Positions 36,106 through 48,517 of a DNA stretch of 64,000 bases are shown piece by piece. The translations under genes and the position numbers were made by a program. Source of the stretch: Silicimonas algicola (GTDB taxonomy: Bacteria > Pseudomonadota > Alphaproteobacteria > Rhodobacterales > Rhodobacteraceae); contig NZ_QGGV01000002.1 of NCBI RefSeq assembly GCF_003148765.1, positions 62,001 through 126,000 on the forward strand, read 5' to 3'. The notes beneath the pieces were generated by a model. The model ran no database searches. It was not told where the DNA came from and saw only the letters and a list, made by a program, of their open reading frames with translations. How positions within the stretch are numbered: position 1 is the first letter of the stretch; each line of letters opens with the position of its first letter.

Positions 36106-36109
36106 GCCC

Positions 36110-39257
<3,148 letters not shown>

Positions 39258-39264
39258 GGCCAGA

Positions 39265-39311
39265 GGGGGCTCTGCCCCCGCCTCGCTGGCGCTCGGCCCC
39301 CCGGAGTATTT
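39265..39311 (+). repeat. Rhodobacteral intergenic motif (hairpin + CCGGAGTATTT), copy 1
   Basis: A GC hairpin GGGGGC-TCT-GCCCCC (39265-39279) is followed by CCCCGGAGTATTTCGGGACAG near 39296. The same arrangement occurs after glmS (56618-56676). This looks like the short hairpin-plus-CCCCGG(A/G)ATATTT/GTATTT element familiar from Rhodobacteraceae intergenic spaces (from memory). Confidence 0.6.
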
Positions 39312-39381
39312 CGGGACAGAAGAAGATGGAGGCGCGCGCCGCCTTCCTGTAGAACGGACGGACCACACGAAGGGCCACCCG

Positions 39382-40647
39382 ATGAAGGACCTCGAGACCA
39401 TATCCGAGATGATGCGCGGCTTGGGCCAAGCCGCGCGCAAGGCTGCGGCGGAGCTGGCCTTCGCGAGCCAGGAACGCAAGTATGCCGCCCTCGTCGGCGC
39501 GGCGACCGAGATCGAGCGGCGCGAGGACGAGATCCTGTCGTGCAACGCGCTCGACATGGTCGAGGCCGAGGAGAAGGGCCTGACGCCCGCGATGCTCGAC
39601 CGCCTGGAGCTGGATGGCCGGCGATTGCGCGGCATCGTGGACGGGCTGCGAGCCGTGGCCGAACAGGCCGACCCGGTCGGCAAGGTCATCGCCGAGTGGG
39701 ACATGCCGTCGGGCATTCACATCCAGAGGGTCCGCACGCCCCTTGGCGTCATCGGCGTGATCTACGAGAGCCGCCCGAACGTGACCGTGGATGCGGGCGC
39801 TCTGTGCCTCAAGGCGGGGAACGCCGTGATCCTGCGCGGCGGATCGGAAAGTTTCCACACCTCGGGCGCGCTGCACGAGTGTCTCGTCGAGGGATTGCGG
39901 CAGGCTCACCTGCCCGAGGCGGCGATCCAGCGAGTGCCGACCCGCGACCGGGCCGCCGTTTCTGAGATGCTGGGAATGGTCGAGCATATCGACGTGATCG
40001 TGCCGCGCGGCGGCAAGGGGCTGGTGGGTCTTGTCCAGCGCGAGGCGCGGGTGCCGGTCTTCGCGCATCTCGAGGGCATCTGCCACACCTATGTTGGCGC
40101 CACGGCCGATCCGGCGATGGCGGTCGAGGTGGTTCTGAACGCCAAGACCCGGCGCACCGGCATCTGCGGCGCGCTCGAATGCCTGCTGATCGACTGGCGC
40201 TTCTACACGCAGCACGGGCCGATCCTGACCGACGCACTGGTCGCTGCCGGGGTCGAGGTGCGCGGTGCAGGGGAACTGGCGAAGCTGAAAGGCGTCGTGC
40301 CGGCGGTCGAGGAGGATTTCGGTAAGGAATTCCTCGACATGATCTGCGCGGCGAAGCTGGTCGACGGGCTGGACGAGGCGATCGCGCATATCCGCCGCTA
40401 CGGGTCCAACCACACCGACGCCATCATCACCGAGGACGATGTGGCGGCCGACAAGTTCTTCCGCGAGCTCGACAGCGCGATCCTGATGCGCAACGCCTCG
40501 ACCCAGTTCGCCGATGGCGGCGAGTTCGGCATGGGCGCCGAGATCGGCATCGCCACCGGCAAGCTGCACGCGCGCGGCCCCGTCGGCGCCGAGCAGCTCA
40601 CCAGCTTCAAGTATCTGGTGACCGGCTCCGGCGCCGTCAGAAGCTGA
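39382..40647 (+). CDS. proA: Glutamate-5-semialdehyde dehydrogenase (gamma-glutamyl phosphate reductase)
   Basis: 421 residues of the ALDH superfamily: [44 protein letters not shown], and the catalytic-cysteine region [14 protein letters not shown] near residue 255. It reduces gamma-glutamyl phosphate to glutamate semialdehyde with NADPH, the second proline step after ProB. The ATG at 39382 has AAGGG upstream. Its 3' end overlaps convergent chpT by 11 nt (tail to tail), leaving no room for a terminator between them. Confidence 0.97.
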   Translation: MKDLETISEMMRGLGQAARKAAAELAFASQERKYAALVGAATEIERREDEILSCNALDMVEAEEKGLTPAMLDRLELDGRRLRGIVDGLRAVAEQADPVGKVIAEWDMPSGIHIQRVRTPLGVIGVIYESRPNVTVDAGALCLKAGNAVILRGGSESFHTSGALHECLVEGLRQAHLPEAAIQRVPTRDRAAVSEMLGMVEHIDVIVPRGGKGLVGLVQREARVPVFAHLEGICHTYVGATADPAMAVEVVLNAKTRRTGICGALECLLIDWRFYTQHGPILTDALVAAGVEVRGAGELAKLKGVVPAVEEDFGKEFLDMICAAKLVDGLDEAIAHIRRYGSNHTDAIITEDDVAADKFFRELDSAILMRNASTQFADGGEFGMGAEIGIATGKLHARGPVGAEQLTSFKYLVTGSGAVRS

Positions 40648-41233
40648 TCGAGACCGAGGTGTCCCCGATGCTTGTCGCAACCCGCCGCCCCAGCTTCGAG
40701 GCCGCGGGATGGATGAGCGCGAAATGGACGTTCGAGGGCTGCACCGGCGCCACCGAACGCGGGTTCGTCAGCATCTCCCATAGGGGCACATCGACCTTCA
40801 GGCGGTCGGCGGTGCTGAACAGGTTCCAGCGGTCGTCGGTCAGCGTCACCTTCACGCGCCCTCCCCAGGGCAGCGCGCTTTCGAGGCACTGGAGCGCCAG
40901 GAAGGCAAGCTTGGCTTCGGCCCTGTCGACATCCTGCTGGACGCGCCATTCGACGATCAGCCGATTGCCGCGGTACAGGTCCGCAAGGACCGAACGGAGT
41001 TCGGAATGGCCGATCCGCGATCCTTCCTGCGCCGCGCCGAAGGCGATCCGGAAGAAGCGGATGCGAGCGTTGGCGTTGTCGACGGATTCCGAGATCAGCG
41101 TCAGTTCGGGGATGTCGGGCAGCCCTGCCATCGAGAGAAGCTCGACGCCGTTTCCGATTGCGCCGAGCGGCGAGATCAGGTCGTGGCAGATGCGCGACCC
41201 TATCAGTCCATCCAGGTCCATTTCGCCGTACAT
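40637..41233 (-). CDS. chpT: Histidine phosphotransferase ChpT
   Basis: A 198-residue dimeric HisKA/HATPase-like phosphotransferase: the phospho-acceptor site is in [22 protein letters not shown] (His about 17), followed by a degenerate Bergerat-like half that does not bind ATP in the known protein. In Caulobacter and roseobacters ChpT passes phosphate from CckA to CtrA and CpdR, controlling cell cycle, motility and gene transfer. ATG 41233 has GGGGGAG upstream; an in-frame ATG 12 nt later is possible. It faces proA and diverges from a DUF3553 gene. Confidence 0.92.
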   Translation of the reverse strand: MYGEMDLDGLIGSRICHDLISPLGAIGNGVELLSMAGLPDIPELTLISESVDNANARIRFFRIAFGAAQEGSRIGHSELRSVLADLYRGNRLIVEWRVQQDVDRAEAKLAFLALQCLESALPWGGRVKVTLTDDRWNLFSTADRLKVDVPLWEMLTNPRSVAPVQPSNVHFALIHPAASKLGRRVATSIGDTSVSISF

Positions 41234-41272
41234 ACCGGTCTCCCCCCTGACTTCCGATGAGCTGCGAACGCC

Positions 41273-41458
41273 ATGACTCACGCAACCTCGCATCTGACCC
41301 CCGGCATGTTCGTGCGCCACCCCGCAAAGCCCGAATGGGGCGTGGGGCAGGTGCAGTCCAACATCGGAGGACGGATCACGGTGAATTTTCCGGACGAGGG
41401 GAAGCTGGTCATCGATGGTAACCTCGTTGAACTGGTTCCGGTGTTCGACCGGGAGTGA
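41273..41458 (+). CDS. DUF3553 family small protein
   Basis: A 61-residue protein with the DUF3553 core PGMFVRHPAKPEWGVGQVQSN and VNFPDEGKLV. The fold resembles the small beta-barrel at the end of UvrD/Mfd-type proteins and may bind nucleic acid or protein; no function is established. It is divergent from chpT with a 39-nt gap, as in many relatives. Confidence 0.85.
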   Translation: MTHATSHLTPGMFVRHPAKPEWGVGQVQSNIGGRITVNFPDEGKLVIDGNLVELVPVFDRE

Positions 41459-41574
41459 GCGGCCTTCGTCCCTGACACAACCATAACGGGTATCAAATGT
41501 CACATGGTTTCGTTAGCGGTTTTGTTGCCAAGCCAGGACTGCGTCCCTAGAACTCCGGGTCTGGACCAAAAGGC

Positions 41575-42342
41575 ATGAATGCGGACACCCATCACCTGAC
41601 CCTGCGCCTGGCCGTGACCGAGGTCGATCGGCGCGCCGCCGAGCGGCTGCGCTATGACGTCTTCATCGAGGAGCTGGGCGGCGACGGACCGCTCGTCGAT
41701 CACGAGGGCAGATTCGAGAGGGATCTCTTCGATCCCGTCTTCGACCACCTCGTCCTCGTGGACGAAACTCGGGACGCGGAAGGGCTGGATCACGTCGTGG
41801 GGGTCTATCGCCTTCTGCCGGACGGGCGGAGCCCGCGGTTCTACTCCGAGGACGAATACGATCTGGAGCCGCTTCGGCGCACGGGGCGGAGGCTTCTTGA
41901 ACTGGGACGGTCCTGCATCAGGCGCGAGTATCGTGGCGGCATGGCTCTGCCGCTCCTCTTGGCCGGTCTTGCCGACTATGTCCGAGCGGGCGGGTTCGAG
42001 ATCCTCTTCGGCGTGGCCAGCCTTCATGGCACCGACATCGACGCGCTGGCCGAACCCCTGTCGCACCTCTACCACGCGCACCTCGCGCCGCCCGACCTGC
42101 GCGTGCGGGCCGTCGAGGCGCACCGCCAGCCGATGGACCTGATCCCGCCGGACCGGATCGACCGCGTCCGCGCGATGAAGGCCGTGCCGCCTCTCATCAA
42201 ATCCTACCTGAAGCTCGGCGGCTTCGTCGGCGACGGCGCTTTCATCGACCGCCCCTTCAACACCACCGACGTCTGTCTCGTGATGGATACCGCGCGGTTG
42301 AGCGAGGCGGCGCGGACCCGTTATGGCGGAGGGCCTGCGTGA
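41575..42342 (+). CDS. olsB: L-ornithine N-alpha-acyltransferase (OlsB)
   Basis: This 255-residue GNAT-related acyltransferase fits OlsB: LRYDVFIEELGGDGPLVDHEGRFERDLFDPVFDHLVLVD, then VGVYRLLP and LELGRSCIRREYRGGMALPLL, ending with the long LIKSYLKLGGFVGDGAFIDRPFNTTDVCLVMD. It would attach a 3-hydroxyacyl group from acyl-ACP to ornithine, making lyso-ornithine lipid. It runs into olsA with a GTGA overlap, the standard pair. The olsBA product is a phosphorus-free membrane lipid used when phosphate is scarce; no PHO box was identified upstream. Confidence 0.9.
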   Translation: MNADTHHLTLRLAVTEVDRRAAERLRYDVFIEELGGDGPLVDHEGRFERDLFDPVFDHLVLVDETRDAEGLDHVVGVYRLLPDGRSPRFYSEDEYDLEPLRRTGRRLLELGRSCIRREYRGGMALPLLLAGLADYVRAGGFEILFGVASLHGTDIDALAEPLSHLYHAHLAPPDLRVRAVEAHRQPMDLIPPDRIDRVRAMKAVPPLIKSYLKLGGFVGDGAFIDRPFNTTDVCLVMDTARLSEAARTRYGGGPA

Positions 42343-43163
42343 CGACGTGGCGCCAGGGCACGCGCGCCGCCTCGCAGCGGATCGGAGCAGGAGGTGTGAT
42401 GCGCGCGGTGCTGCGGGGGTTGCCGCTGGGGCTCGTCGTTTTCGGAGGGCTCGCCGCCTTGCTGGTGGTCCGGCTGGTCGAGCGGCCGCTTCACGGCGAG
42501 GCGCGACCCTGGACGCCCTGGATCACCGTGGGGGTCTGTCGCAGCGCGCTGCGCATACTGGGCCTCGGCCGCGTGTCGCGGGGACGGCCCATGCCGCATC
42601 CGGGCGCTATCGTGGCGAACCATACCTCCTGGCTCGACATCTTCACGCTGAACGCGGGCGGGCCGATCTATTTCGTATCCAAGGCCGAGGTCGCCGACTG
42701 GCCGGGGATCGGCTGGCTGGCGCGCGCGACGGGCACCGTCTTCGTCCGCCGCGATCCGCGCGAGGCGCATGTGCAGAAGACCATGTTCGAGCGGCGGCTG
42801 GGCGCGGGGCACCGTCTGCTGTTCTTTCCCGAGGGCACTTCGACGGACGGCACGCAGGTGCTGCCGTTCAAGCCGACGCTCTTCGCGGCGCTATATTCGG
42901 GCAATACGCCGGATGACCTGTGGGTGCAGCCGGTCACGGTCGTCTATCGTCCGCCGTACGGCGAGAGCGCCGACTTCTACGGCTGGTGGGGCGATATGGA
43001 TTTCGGGCCGCACCTTGTGAAGATCCTGGCGGCGCGCCGCCAGGGCCGGGTCGAGATCGACTGGCACGACGCGGTGCGGGTGGCGGACTATCCCGGACGC
43101 AAGGCGCTGGCGGCGGCGACCGAGGCGCGGGTGAGGGAGGCGCACGGCGCTGCTCTGAGCTAG
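42339..43163 (+). CDS. olsA: Lyso-ornithine lipid O-acyltransferase (OlsA), 1-acyl-glycerol-phosphate acyltransferase family
   Basis: A 274-residue PlsC-family acyltransferase with an N-terminal membrane helix (LGLVVFGGLAALLVVRLVE), the NHTSWLD catalytic motif (~94) and the substrate motif FPEGTSTDG (~166). It completes ornithine lipid by adding the second acyl chain. GTG 42339 overlaps the olsB stop; the convergent thiE-like gene ends 24 nt away. Confidence 0.9.
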   Translation: MTTWRQGTRAASQRIGAGGVMRAVLRGLPLGLVVFGGLAALLVVRLVERPLHGEARPWTPWITVGVCRSALRILGLGRVSRGRPMPHPGAIVANHTSWLDIFTLNAGGPIYFVSKAEVADWPGIGWLARATGTVFVRRDPREAHVQKTMFERRLGAGHRLLFFPEGTSTDGTQVLPFKPTLFAALYSGNTPDDLWVQPVTVVYRPPYGESADFYGWWGDMDFGPHLVKILAARRQGRVEIDWHDAVRVADYPGRKALAAATEARVREAHGAALS

Positions 43164-43187
43164 AGACGCAGCATACGCGCGAAACCG

Positions 43188-43808
43188 CTAGCCCAGGGGC
43201 GCCAGCAGGTCCGCAAGCGCCCGTGCCGGGTCCTCGGCGCGCCAGATTTCCTCGCCCACGGCCAAGAAATCGGTGACGGGAGCGAGGGCGGTCACGAGAC
43301 CCACGTCAAGGTTGCCCTCGGCTACCACGGGCACTTCGATCATCTGCGACCACCACTCGAAGAGATCGCGATCCGCAAGCGTTCCGTCGCCTAGCGACGA
43401 CTGGCCGACCGGTCCGAAAGCGACATAGTCCGCGCCTGCTTCTCCGGCCGTGATGCCGTCATGCCGCGAGGCGCCGCAAAAGGCCCCTACGATGGCGTCC
43501 TTCCCGAGCGTCTCGCGGATCTTGCGGACCGAACGCGCGGCGTCTGTGAGGTGGACACCGTCGAGGCCGAGGCGTTCGACGAGGCCGACGTGGGCCTCGA
43601 TCACGCAGGCCACGTCGCGGGCGTGAGCCACCTCGCGCACCGCATCGGCGGCGCGCGACAGACGGTCCTCGTCGCGTGTGGCCATCGTCAGGCGCACGCA
43701 GGCCGCCTCGTGCGCGTCGAGGACGGCGGCAAGACGCGCGGGAAAGGCCGAGAGCTCGAACTCGGGCGGGGTCAGCAGGTAAAGCTGCGGTCGGTCGGTG
43801 TCGGCCAT
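43188..43808 (-). CDS. Thiamine-phosphate synthase family protein (ThiE/TenI-like)
   Basis: 206 residues of the TIM-barrel ThiE/TenI family: YLLTPPEFELSAFPARL, GLDGVHLTDAARSVRKIR and GADYVAFGPVG near the phosphate-binding end. It has the GVHL and FGPV motifs but replaces parts of the ThiE substrate site, so it could be a TenI-like thiazole tautomerase rather than a synthase. No other thiamine gene is adjacent. Confidence 0.78.
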   Translation of the reverse strand: MADTDRPQLYLLTPPEFELSAFPARLAAVLDAHEAACVRLTMATRDEDRLSRAADAVREVAHARDVACVIEAHVGLVERLGLDGVHLTDAARSVRKIRETLGKDAIVGAFCGASRHDGITAGEAGADYVAFGPVGQSSLGDGTLADRDLFEWWSQMIEVPVVAEGNLDVGLVTALAPVTDFLAVGEEIWRAEDPARALADLLAPLG

Positions 43809-43847
43809 GCGCGTCCTCGTGGTCTGGTTCCGGCTATAGCGCGGGGT

Positions 43848-44180
43848 TCAGCGCGGGGGAAGGCTGCGGACGTTCTCCATCGCCAGCGCCAGGAGAGCCG
43901 CGCGCGCCTCGTCGTCGGCCATCGTGGAGGCCGAGACGTCGACGAGGCCGCCCATGGGACGCCCGGTGAAGGCAAGCTCGCTCACGCCGTCCATCGCCAG
44001 CGCCTGCGCGTGGCGGTCCTTGCCGACGCGGACCATCGCGCCGCCCTTGTGGACGCCGCACAGCATGTGGCCGTCCAGCATGAAGCAGAGGCCGCCGAAC
44101 ATGCGGCGTTCCTCGAGGCGGTCGGCGACCTCGGCCAGATCCTCGCGGAACGTATCCGCCAGCCCTTCGTCCCAGGCCAT
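43848..44180 (-). CDS. TfoX/Sxy N-terminal domain protein
   Basis: A 110-residue protein limited to the TfoX N-terminal domain: LEERRMFGGLCFMLDGHMLCGVH and the GGLVDVSASTMADDEARAALLALA helix at the end. In gamma-proteobacteria Sxy/TfoX promotes competence genes, but the one-domain alphaproteobacterial proteins are uncharacterised. ATG 44180 follows GGGAGG; a longer upstream frame is antisense to trmJ. Confidence 0.85.
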   Translation of the reverse strand: MAWDEGLADTFREDLAEVADRLEERRMFGGLCFMLDGHMLCGVHKGGAMVRVGKDRHAQALAMDGVSELAFTGRPMGGLVDVSASTMADDEARAALLALAMENVRSLPPR

Positions 44181-44246
44181 GACGCGCCTCCCTTGTCCTT
44201 CGGCATCTCGAATCGTATGACCCGCCCGGTGCAGAGGAAGCCTAGC

Positions 44247-45008
44247 ATGACCCAGCCCGACGTCGTTCTCGTGCGGCCCCAGATGGGAGAGAACATCGGC
44301 GCGGCGGCGCGCGCGATGTGGAACTTCGGTCTCGACCGGATGCGCATCGTGGCGCCGAGGGACGGTTGGCCGAACCCGAAGGCCGACGCGATGGCCAGCG
44401 GGGCGGGGCGGCTTCTGGACAAGGCGCGGCTGTTCGACACGACAGCCGAGGCCGTAGGCGACGCAGCCTACGTCTATGCCACCACGGCGCGGTCGCGCGA
44501 CCTGACGAAGCTGGTGCTGACGCCCGAGGCGGCGATGCGCGATGCGGCGGACCGGATCGCGGCGGGGCAGAGGGTGGCGGTGCTGTTCGGGCCCGAGCGG
44601 ACGGGTCTGGAAAACGAGGACGTCGCCCGCGCGAACGCCATCGTCAGCGTGCCGGTGAACCCGGAGTTCCCCTCGCTGAACCTCGCCCAGTGCGTCCTTC
44701 TTCTGGGGTACGAGTGGCGGCGGGCGACAGGGAACGCCGAGGCGGCCGTGACCGATTATGCCGGGACGGAGCCCGCGACGCAGATCGAGGTCGAGAAACT
44801 GGCCGAGCACTACGAGGACCGTCTCGTCGAGGCGGGGTTCTTCTTCCCCGAGGCCAAGGCCGACAGCATGAAGGTGACGTTGCGCAACCTCTGGAGCCGG
44901 ATGCCGCTCACGCGGGCGGACGTGCAGGTGCTCCACGGCGTCCTGCGTCAGATGGTCCGCTGGAAGGAACGCGGCGAGCGTCTGGACGGCGGTCGGCCTC
45001 GCTCCTAA
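44247..45008 (+). CDS. trmJ: RNA 2'-O-methyltransferase, TrmJ family (SpoU superfamily)
   Basis: 253 residues: VLVRPQMGENIGAAARAMWNFGL (motif 1), GPERTGLENEDVARANAIVSVPVNPEFPSLNLAQCVLLLGYEW (motifs 2 and 3, the trefoil knot), then a TrmJ-type C-terminal helical extension. It would 2'-O-methylate position 32 of tRNAs using SAM. ATG 44247 follows AGAGGAAG; an ATG 30 nt upstream is less likely. Confidence 0.9.
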   Translation: MTQPDVVLVRPQMGENIGAAARAMWNFGLDRMRIVAPRDGWPNPKADAMASGAGRLLDKARLFDTTAEAVGDAAYVYATTARSRDLTKLVLTPEAAMRDAADRIAAGQRVAVLFGPERTGLENEDVARANAIVSVPVNPEFPSLNLAQCVLLLGYEWRRATGNAEAAVTDYAGTEPATQIEVEKLAEHYEDRLVEAGFFFPEAKADSMKVTLRNLWSRMPLTRADVQVLHGVLRQMVRWKERGERLDGGRPRS

Positions 45009-45036
45009 GTTGCCGCCTGCAAGCGGGAGACCCGGA

Positions 45037-46182
45037 ATGACCACCAAGCGCAGCATCTTCGAGGACGTGGGCGAGGGCGCGGCCCCTCGTGCGGCGCCCG
45101 CGGGCGGCGTCATCGACGCCTCGCGGAAGGGCGCGCGCGGCGCGGTGCGGGCCTGGCTTGCGGTGCTGTTCCTGATGGTCGTCGCGATGATCGCGGTGGG
45201 CGGGCTGACCCGCCTGACGGACAGCGGGTTGTCGATCACCGAGTGGAGGCCCGTCACGGGGGCGCTTCCCCCGATGAATGAGGCCGACTGGGCCTCGGAG
45301 TTCGATAAGTACAAGGAAATTCCGGAATACCAGGTCCAGAACACCGGCATGACGTTGCAGGAGTTCAAGACGATCTACTGGTGGGAATGGGGTCACCGGC
45401 AGCTTGGTCGCGCCGTCGGACTGGTCTGGGCGCTTGGCTTTGTCTTCTTCTGGGCGACGAAGCGCATCCCGCCGGGCTGGACGGGCCGCCTGGTCATCCC
45501 CGGTGCATTGGGTGGCCTTCAGGGCGCCATCGGATGGTGGATGGTGTCCTCCGGCCTTGGCGGCGAGCGGCTGGACGTGGCGTCCTATCGCCTCGCCACG
45601 CACCTTGGCCTCGCCTTCGTCATCCTCGGCGTGCTGGCGTGGTTCATCCTTCTCCTCGGCCGAACCGAGGGCGGGCTGATCCAGACGCGGCGGTCGCGCG
45701 AGCCGAAGCTGTTTTCGCTCGGCACCGGGCTGATGCACTTCGCTTTCCTCCAGATCCTGATCGGAGCGCTTGTGGCGGGGATCGACGCCGGCCGGACCTT
45801 CAACGACTGGCCGGACATGGCAGGGCAGTTCTTTCCGCCTGCCGCCTTCGATATCGAGCCCGCGTGGCGCAACTTCTTCGAGAACCCGGGTCTCGTGCAG
45901 TTCATCCACCGGATGGCGGGCTATCTTCTGGTCGCCTTCGGGATCGTCGCCTTTCTCAAGGGGCGGCGGTCGCCTCATTCCGACACGAGAGGCGCCTTTG
46001 CCGCCGTTCTTGCGATGCTGGTTCTCCAGATGATCCTCGGGATCATGACGGTGATCTGGATCGCGCCGCTGTGGCTGGCGATCCTGCACCAGCTTGGCGC
46101 GGTGCTGGCCTTCGTCCTGATTCTTCGCGCGCGGTTCCTCGCGCAATATCCCATGGTGCGTTCGATAAGGGACAGCCGATGA
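45037..46182 (+). CDS. ctaA: Heme A synthase (COX15/CtaA type 2)
   Basis: 381 residues with eight membrane helices in two four-helix halves, GGLTRLTDSGLSITEWRPVTGALPP, the His motifs HRQLGRAVG and THLGLAF in half one and MHFAFLQ, HRMAGYLL and HQLGAV in half two. It oxidises the heme O methyl group to heme A for aa3-type cytochrome oxidase. ATG 45037 has GGGAG upstream; downstream it overlaps the carboxypeptidase gene by 4 nt. Confidence 0.95.
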   Translation: MTTKRSIFEDVGEGAAPRAAPAGGVIDASRKGARGAVRAWLAVLFLMVVAMIAVGGLTRLTDSGLSITEWRPVTGALPPMNEADWASEFDKYKEIPEYQVQNTGMTLQEFKTIYWWEWGHRQLGRAVGLVWALGFVFFWATKRIPPGWTGRLVIPGALGGLQGAIGWWMVSSGLGGERLDVASYRLATHLGLAFVILGVLAWFILLLGRTEGGLIQTRRSREPKLFSLGTGLMHFAFLQILIGALVAGIDAGRTFNDWPDMAGQFFPPAAFDIEPAWRNFFENPGLVQFIHRMAGYLLVAFGIVAFLKGRRSPHSDTRGAFAAVLAMLVLQMILGIMTVIWIAPLWLAILHQLGAVLAFVLILRARFLAQYPMVRSIRDSR

Positions 46183-47657
46183 CCGACACCGCCTGCGCAG
46201 AGCTTTTCGCCTTCCAGCGCGAGACCGAGGCGCTTGGCCAGGTCATGGGCCGGCTCGGCTGGGACCAGGAAACGGTGATGCCCGAAGGCGCGGGCGAGCA
46301 GCGGGCCGAGGAGATGGCCGCGCTGGCGGGCGTTCTCCACCGGCGCAAGACCGACCCGCGCATCGGAGAGTGGCTGGCAGCGGCCAGTCCCTCCGACATG
46401 GTCGAGGCGCGGCAGGTCGAGCTGATCCGGCACGGGTTCGAGAAGACTTCGCGCGTGCCCGAGGCGCTGACGGCGGCCCTGGCGGGGACCACGTCGCGGG
46501 CGCACCGGGCCTGGGCCAAGGCGCGCGCGGCGGACGATTTCGCCGGCTTCGCGCCGATGCTCGACGAGGTGCTGCGGCTGACCCGCGAGAGGGCCGAGGC
46601 GCTGGCCGGGAATGGCCCGCTCTACGACGCGCTTCTCGACGACTACGAGCCCGGGGCGACGTCGGTGGAGCTGGAATCGATGTTCGGCGCGCTGCGCCCG
46701 CGCCTCGTCGCCCTGCGCGAGCGCGTCCTCGGCGCCGAACGCCAGCCGCCCGCGCTGTCGGGCGACTTCTCCGAAGCGGGACAACTCGCCCTGTCGGCCG
46801 AGCTTGCGCGCGCCTTCGGCTACGACACCCACCACGGCCGTATCGACAAGGCGGTGCATCCGTTCTCGTCGGGCTCGGGTCTCGATGTGCGGATCACTAC
46901 CCGGACGGTCCCGCACGAACCGTTCAACTGCTTCTACTCGACCGTCCACGAGACCGGGCACGCCTGCTACGAGCAGGGCATCGACCGGGCCTACCTTCTG
47001 ACGCCGATCGGCCAAGGGGTGTCCATGGGCGTCCACGAGAGCCAGAGCCGGATCTACGAGAACCAGCTTGGCCGGGGACGGCCTTTCACGGGCTGGCTTT
47101 ACGGGCGGATGCGTGAGGTCTTCGGGGACTTCGGCGTGACGGACGCCGACGCCTTCTATGCTGCCGTCAACCGGGTTTCTTCGGGGTATATCCGCACCGA
47201 GGCGGACGAGGTTCACTACAACCTCCACGTCCTTCTGCGCTTCGACCTCGAGCGCGACCTGATCGACGGGCGGCTCGCCGTGGCGGATCTGCAGGAGGCC
47301 TGGAACGCCCGGTTCAAGAAGGACTTCGGCGTGGCCGTCGACCGGCCGTCGAATGGCGTCCTCCAGGACGTCCACTGGTCGGCGGGGCTGTTCGGATATT
47401 TCCCGACATATACGCTCGGCAACGTCTATGCCGGGTGCCTCAACGCGGCGCTGCGCCGTGACGTGCCTGACCTCGACGCGGCATTGGCCGAGGGCGACAC
47501 CTCGCCCGCGACGGATTGGCTGCGCGAGCGCATCCACCGGCACGGCGGGCTTTACCGTCCGCGCGAGGTCATCGCGCGCGCGGTGGGGGGAGAGCCGGAC
47601 GAAGGCCCGCTTCTCGACTATCTCGAGGCGAAGTTCTCCGGGCTCTACGGTCTCTGA
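46179..47657 (+). CDS. M32 family carboxypeptidase (Taq-like)
   Basis: 492 residues. The HEXGH-type zinc motif is TVHETGHACYEQG near residue 266; MGVHESQSRIYENQLGRG follows and FNCFYSTV precedes it. M32 enzymes are large dimeric metal-dependent carboxypeptidases acting in the cytoplasm. The gene starts inside the ctaA stop (ATGA) and overlaps the next by 1 nt. Confidence 0.94.
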   Translation: MTDTACAELFAFQRETEALGQVMGRLGWDQETVMPEGAGEQRAEEMAALAGVLHRRKTDPRIGEWLAAASPSDMVEARQVELIRHGFEKTSRVPEALTAALAGTTSRAHRAWAKARAADDFAGFAPMLDEVLRLTRERAEALAGNGPLYDALLDDYEPGATSVELESMFGALRPRLVALRERVLGAERQPPALSGDFSEAGQLALSAELARAFGYDTHHGRIDKAVHPFSSGSGLDVRITTRTVPHEPFNCFYSTVHETGHACYEQGIDRAYLLTPIGQGVSMGVHESQSRIYENQLGRGRPFTGWLYGRMREVFGDFGVTDADAFYAAVNRVSSGYIRTEADEVHYNLHVLLRFDLERDLIDGRLAVADLQEAWNARFKKDFGVAVDRPSNGVLQDVHWSAGLFGYFPTYTLGNVYAGCLNAALRRDVPDLDAALAEGDTSPATDWLRERIHRHGGLYRPREVIARAVGGEPDEGPLLDYLEAKFSGLYGL

Positions 47658-48085
47658 TGGCAGCGCTGTCGCCCGTGATGGACGTGGCCGGCGTCGAGGC
47701 GTTTCTGCGCGCCGAGTTCCCGCAAGTGTCGGACGACTACACCGTCGCCGCGATCGGGCCCGGGACGGCGACGATCCGGATGGAACCGGACCATCGCCAC
47801 CTGCGGCCGGGCGGCACGATCTCGGGGCCGACGATGTTCTCGCTGGCCGATTGCGCCGTCTACCTCGCCATCATCGCCCATGTCGGGCCCGAGGCGTTGG
47901 CGGTGACGACGGGTGCGTCCATCGATTTCATGCGCAAGCCCGCGGCGGGCAAGGCGCTGGTGGCAGATGTCACCCTTCTGAAGCTTGGCCGCGGCCTCGC
48001 CGTGGGGGACGTGGCGATAACGTCAGAGGGCGTGTCAGGTCTCGTCGCGCGGGCGACGCTGACCTATTCGCGTCCCCGGGCTTGA
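47657..48085 (+). CDS. PaaI-like hotdog thioesterase
   Basis: A 142-residue hotdog-fold protein with the PaaI pattern: HLRPGGTISGPTMFSLADCAVYLAI (catalytic loop with Asp) and TTGASIDFMRKPAAGKALVADV. It hydrolyses an acyl- or aryl-CoA ester of unknown identity. ATG 47657 overlaps the upstream TGA by 1 nt (TGATG); a later ATG (47678) is possible. Confidence 0.86.
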   Translation: MAALSPVMDVAGVEAFLRAEFPQVSDDYTVAAIGPGTATIRMEPDHRHLRPGGTISGPTMFSLADCAVYLAIIAHVGPEALAVTTGASIDFMRKPAAGKALVADVTLLKLGRGLAVGDVAITSEGVSGLVARATLTYSRPRA

Positions 48086-48089
48086 GGCC

Positions 48090-48230
48090 TCAGCGGCGCG
48101 AGCGGTCGGCGCTCTCTCCGTCCACCGACAGGACATCGTCCAGTGTCTCGGACACGTCGAGAAGGGCCCAGACCCCGACGGTGAAAGCGCCGAAGCCCAG
48201 GGCGATGCACAGGCTGACAAACTCGATCAT
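48090..48230 (-). CDS. Small membrane protein, 46 residues
   Basis: The frame from ATG 48230 encodes one predicted membrane helix (FVSLCIALGFGAFTVGVWALL, about residues 4-24) and a charged acidic tail (DVSETLDDVLSVDGESADRSRR). GGAGG lies 7 nt before the ATG. The start overlaps the stop of the upstream 55-codon frame by one base (TGATG), so the two look translationally coupled. No family recognised. Confidence 0.62.
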   Translation of the reverse strand: MIEFVSLCIALGFGAFTVGVWALLDVSETLDDVLSVDGESADRSRR

Positions 48231-48397
48231 CACACTGCCTCCACGGCCGAAAGCGAACGCGAGACGATGACGCGCGTCGTGTACCGCTGACGGCGGTAAT
48301 CGCGCATGACGTCGATGCTGCGCTGAAGGTCCTGGGGATCGCGGAGGATTTTGGACGGGGTCGTCCGGGCGGCGAGAGGCCGTTGACGCTTGGTCAT
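48230..48397 (-). CDS. Small basic protein, 55 residues
   Basis: From ATG 48397 the frame encodes a basic protein starting MTKRQRPLAARTTPSKILRD and continuing with DLQRSIDVMRDYRRQRYTTR, then a Ser/Val-rich end. It ends in TGA that overlaps the ATG of the next small gene. No membrane segment. The upstream Shine-Dalgarno is weak (GAGTG). Unknown family. Confidence 0.55.
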   Translation of the reverse strand: MTKRQRPLAARTTPSKILRDPQDLQRSIDVMRDYRRQRYTTRVIVSRSLSAVEAV

Positions 48398-48517
48398 GTC
48401 ACACACTCATACTCGGTTAACAACAACTTACTTCCGCCATCAAGCGCCCGGATTGTGGCGATTCTGAGGCAGGGTCGTCGAGTGTGAGTGCAGAGATCCT
48501 GGCGCGGGGCCTACCTG

